Positions 5,130 through 5,367 of a DNA stretch of 5,367 nucleotides are shown piece by piece (the stretch's first letter is position 1; each line of letters begins with the position of its first letter). Origin of the DNA: an uncultured Lachnospiraceae bacterium (lineage in GTDB: Bacteria > Bacillota_A > Clostridia > Lachnospirales > Lachnospiraceae). The translations under genes and the position numbers were made by a program. A model generated the notes under the pieces. The model did no database searches, was not told the origin of the DNA, and worked only from the letters and a program-made list of their open reading frames with translations. Where the stretch lies: the NCBI GenBank assembly GCA_910577835.1, contig CAJTOU010000014.1, positions 67,433 through 72,799 of the forward strand, read 5' to 3'.

Positions 5130-5367
5130 GAAACTGAAATTATATTTTTAGGAGAAAACTTAAATAAAAATAGTGAAGAACACGCTGAGTTTGACCGGGA
5201 ACAGTGTATTTGGAAATTTCAGAAAGCGGAAACGGAACTTTGGAAACAGCCGTCAAACTCGTTACTCGAAGCAATCAATGAATTTCTGATAGAGGAAATG
5301 CAGGAGTGGGAGGGAACAGCAAAGAGGCGAATAGCCGCATACCGTCCGATAGGACGGAAAAACCGGC
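5130..5367 (+). pseudogene. open reading fragment, C-terminal-like part of a phage/plasmid replication-type protein
   Basis: The frame of the preceding remnant stays open from just after its TAA to the window end, about 79 codons, with no good start. The middle is strongly protein-like: EFDREQCIWKF, KAETELWKQPSN, then an amphipathic helix SLLEAINEFLIEEMQEW and WEGTA. A 'W-x-GTA' motif after such a helix recalls the C-terminal region of phage primase/helicase proteins; this is from memory and weak. After WEGTA the frame becomes Arg-rich (KRRIAAYRPIGRKNR). Reading instead from 5321 gives KEANSRIPSDRTEKP, which fits the style of that family better, so a one-base loss in the A run at 5321-5323 is plausible. 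The DNA here looks richer in G and C than the preceding genes. It could also be an intact gene's 3' end fused by deletion to the AAA-ATPase start. Confidence 0.35.
5342..5357. repeat. GC-rich perfect 6-bp inverted repeat with GATA loop
   Basis: CCGTCC (5342-5347) and GGACGG (5352-5357) are exact reverse complements around GATA. No T tract follows on the + strand, so it is not an ordinary terminator. It lies in the suspected decayed region close to the window edge, where its wider context cannot be seen. Confidence 0.45.

Noticed and set aside
5173..5286. Frame starting at GTG 5173 after an AGGAGA at 5150
   Set aside because: The spacing is too long, the peptide is Arg/Asn/Ser-rich with no protein-like pattern, and it competes with the better frame starting at 5130.
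1..5367. CRISPR array, tRNA, complete insertion sequence or defence operon
   Set aside because: No regularly spaced direct repeats, cloverleaf-like sequence, transposase or defence protein was seen. Only the broken AAA-ATPase_like start and the tail fragment hint at accessory DNA.

Overview
This is a low-GC, Gram-positive-type window with every gene on the + strand. Strong AGGAG/AGAAGG ribosome binding sites, AT-rich codons, a U-tract terminator and the recognisable proteins all suggest a gut Clostridia bacterium, probably Lachnospiraceae. The lineage is inferred from style and gene content, not from a marker gene.

Layout. (1) 1-1239 is the 3' part of a family GH30 glycoside hydrolase, with both catalytic glutamates and the C-terminal beta domain present; its start lies left of the window. 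(2) 1240-1561 is a 322-base spacer with a convincing intrinsic terminator (1383-1434) and then a likely promoter (1478-1506), so transcription is reset here. (3) 1562-5049 is a co-directional group of three genes: a NUDIX hydrolase, a 358-residue soluble protein that I do not recognise, and a YitJ-type fusion of homocysteine S-methyltransferase and methylenetetrahydrofolate reductase. The gaps are 15 and 68 bases. The first two genes are probably translated from one mRNA; the third may share it or have weak input of its own. (4) 5050-5367 holds no intact gene. It begins with the first 17 codons of a 'predicted AAA-ATPase' (AAA-ATPase_like) gene cut by a stop. An open frame of about 79 codons follows, resembling the C-terminal end of a phage or plasmid primase/helicase-type protein, with a probable frameshift. 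This looks like the edge of an accessory or decayed mobile region.

How the parts work together. The GH30 enzyme is a polysaccharide-degradation gene in its own transcription unit. The fusion enzyme makes methyl-tetrahydrofolate and methylates homocysteine to methionine. The NUDIX protein could be a housekeeping nucleotide-pool enzyme. Nothing in the sequence ties the unknown protein to methionine or folate metabolism beyond adjacency. I see no CRISPR array, tRNA, rRNA, complete insertion sequence or clearly new defence system. The most unusual signals are the decayed tail, and two hairpins inside coding sequence (2042-2063 and 2375-2401), one at the end of a Lys/Asn-rich insert in the unknown protein.
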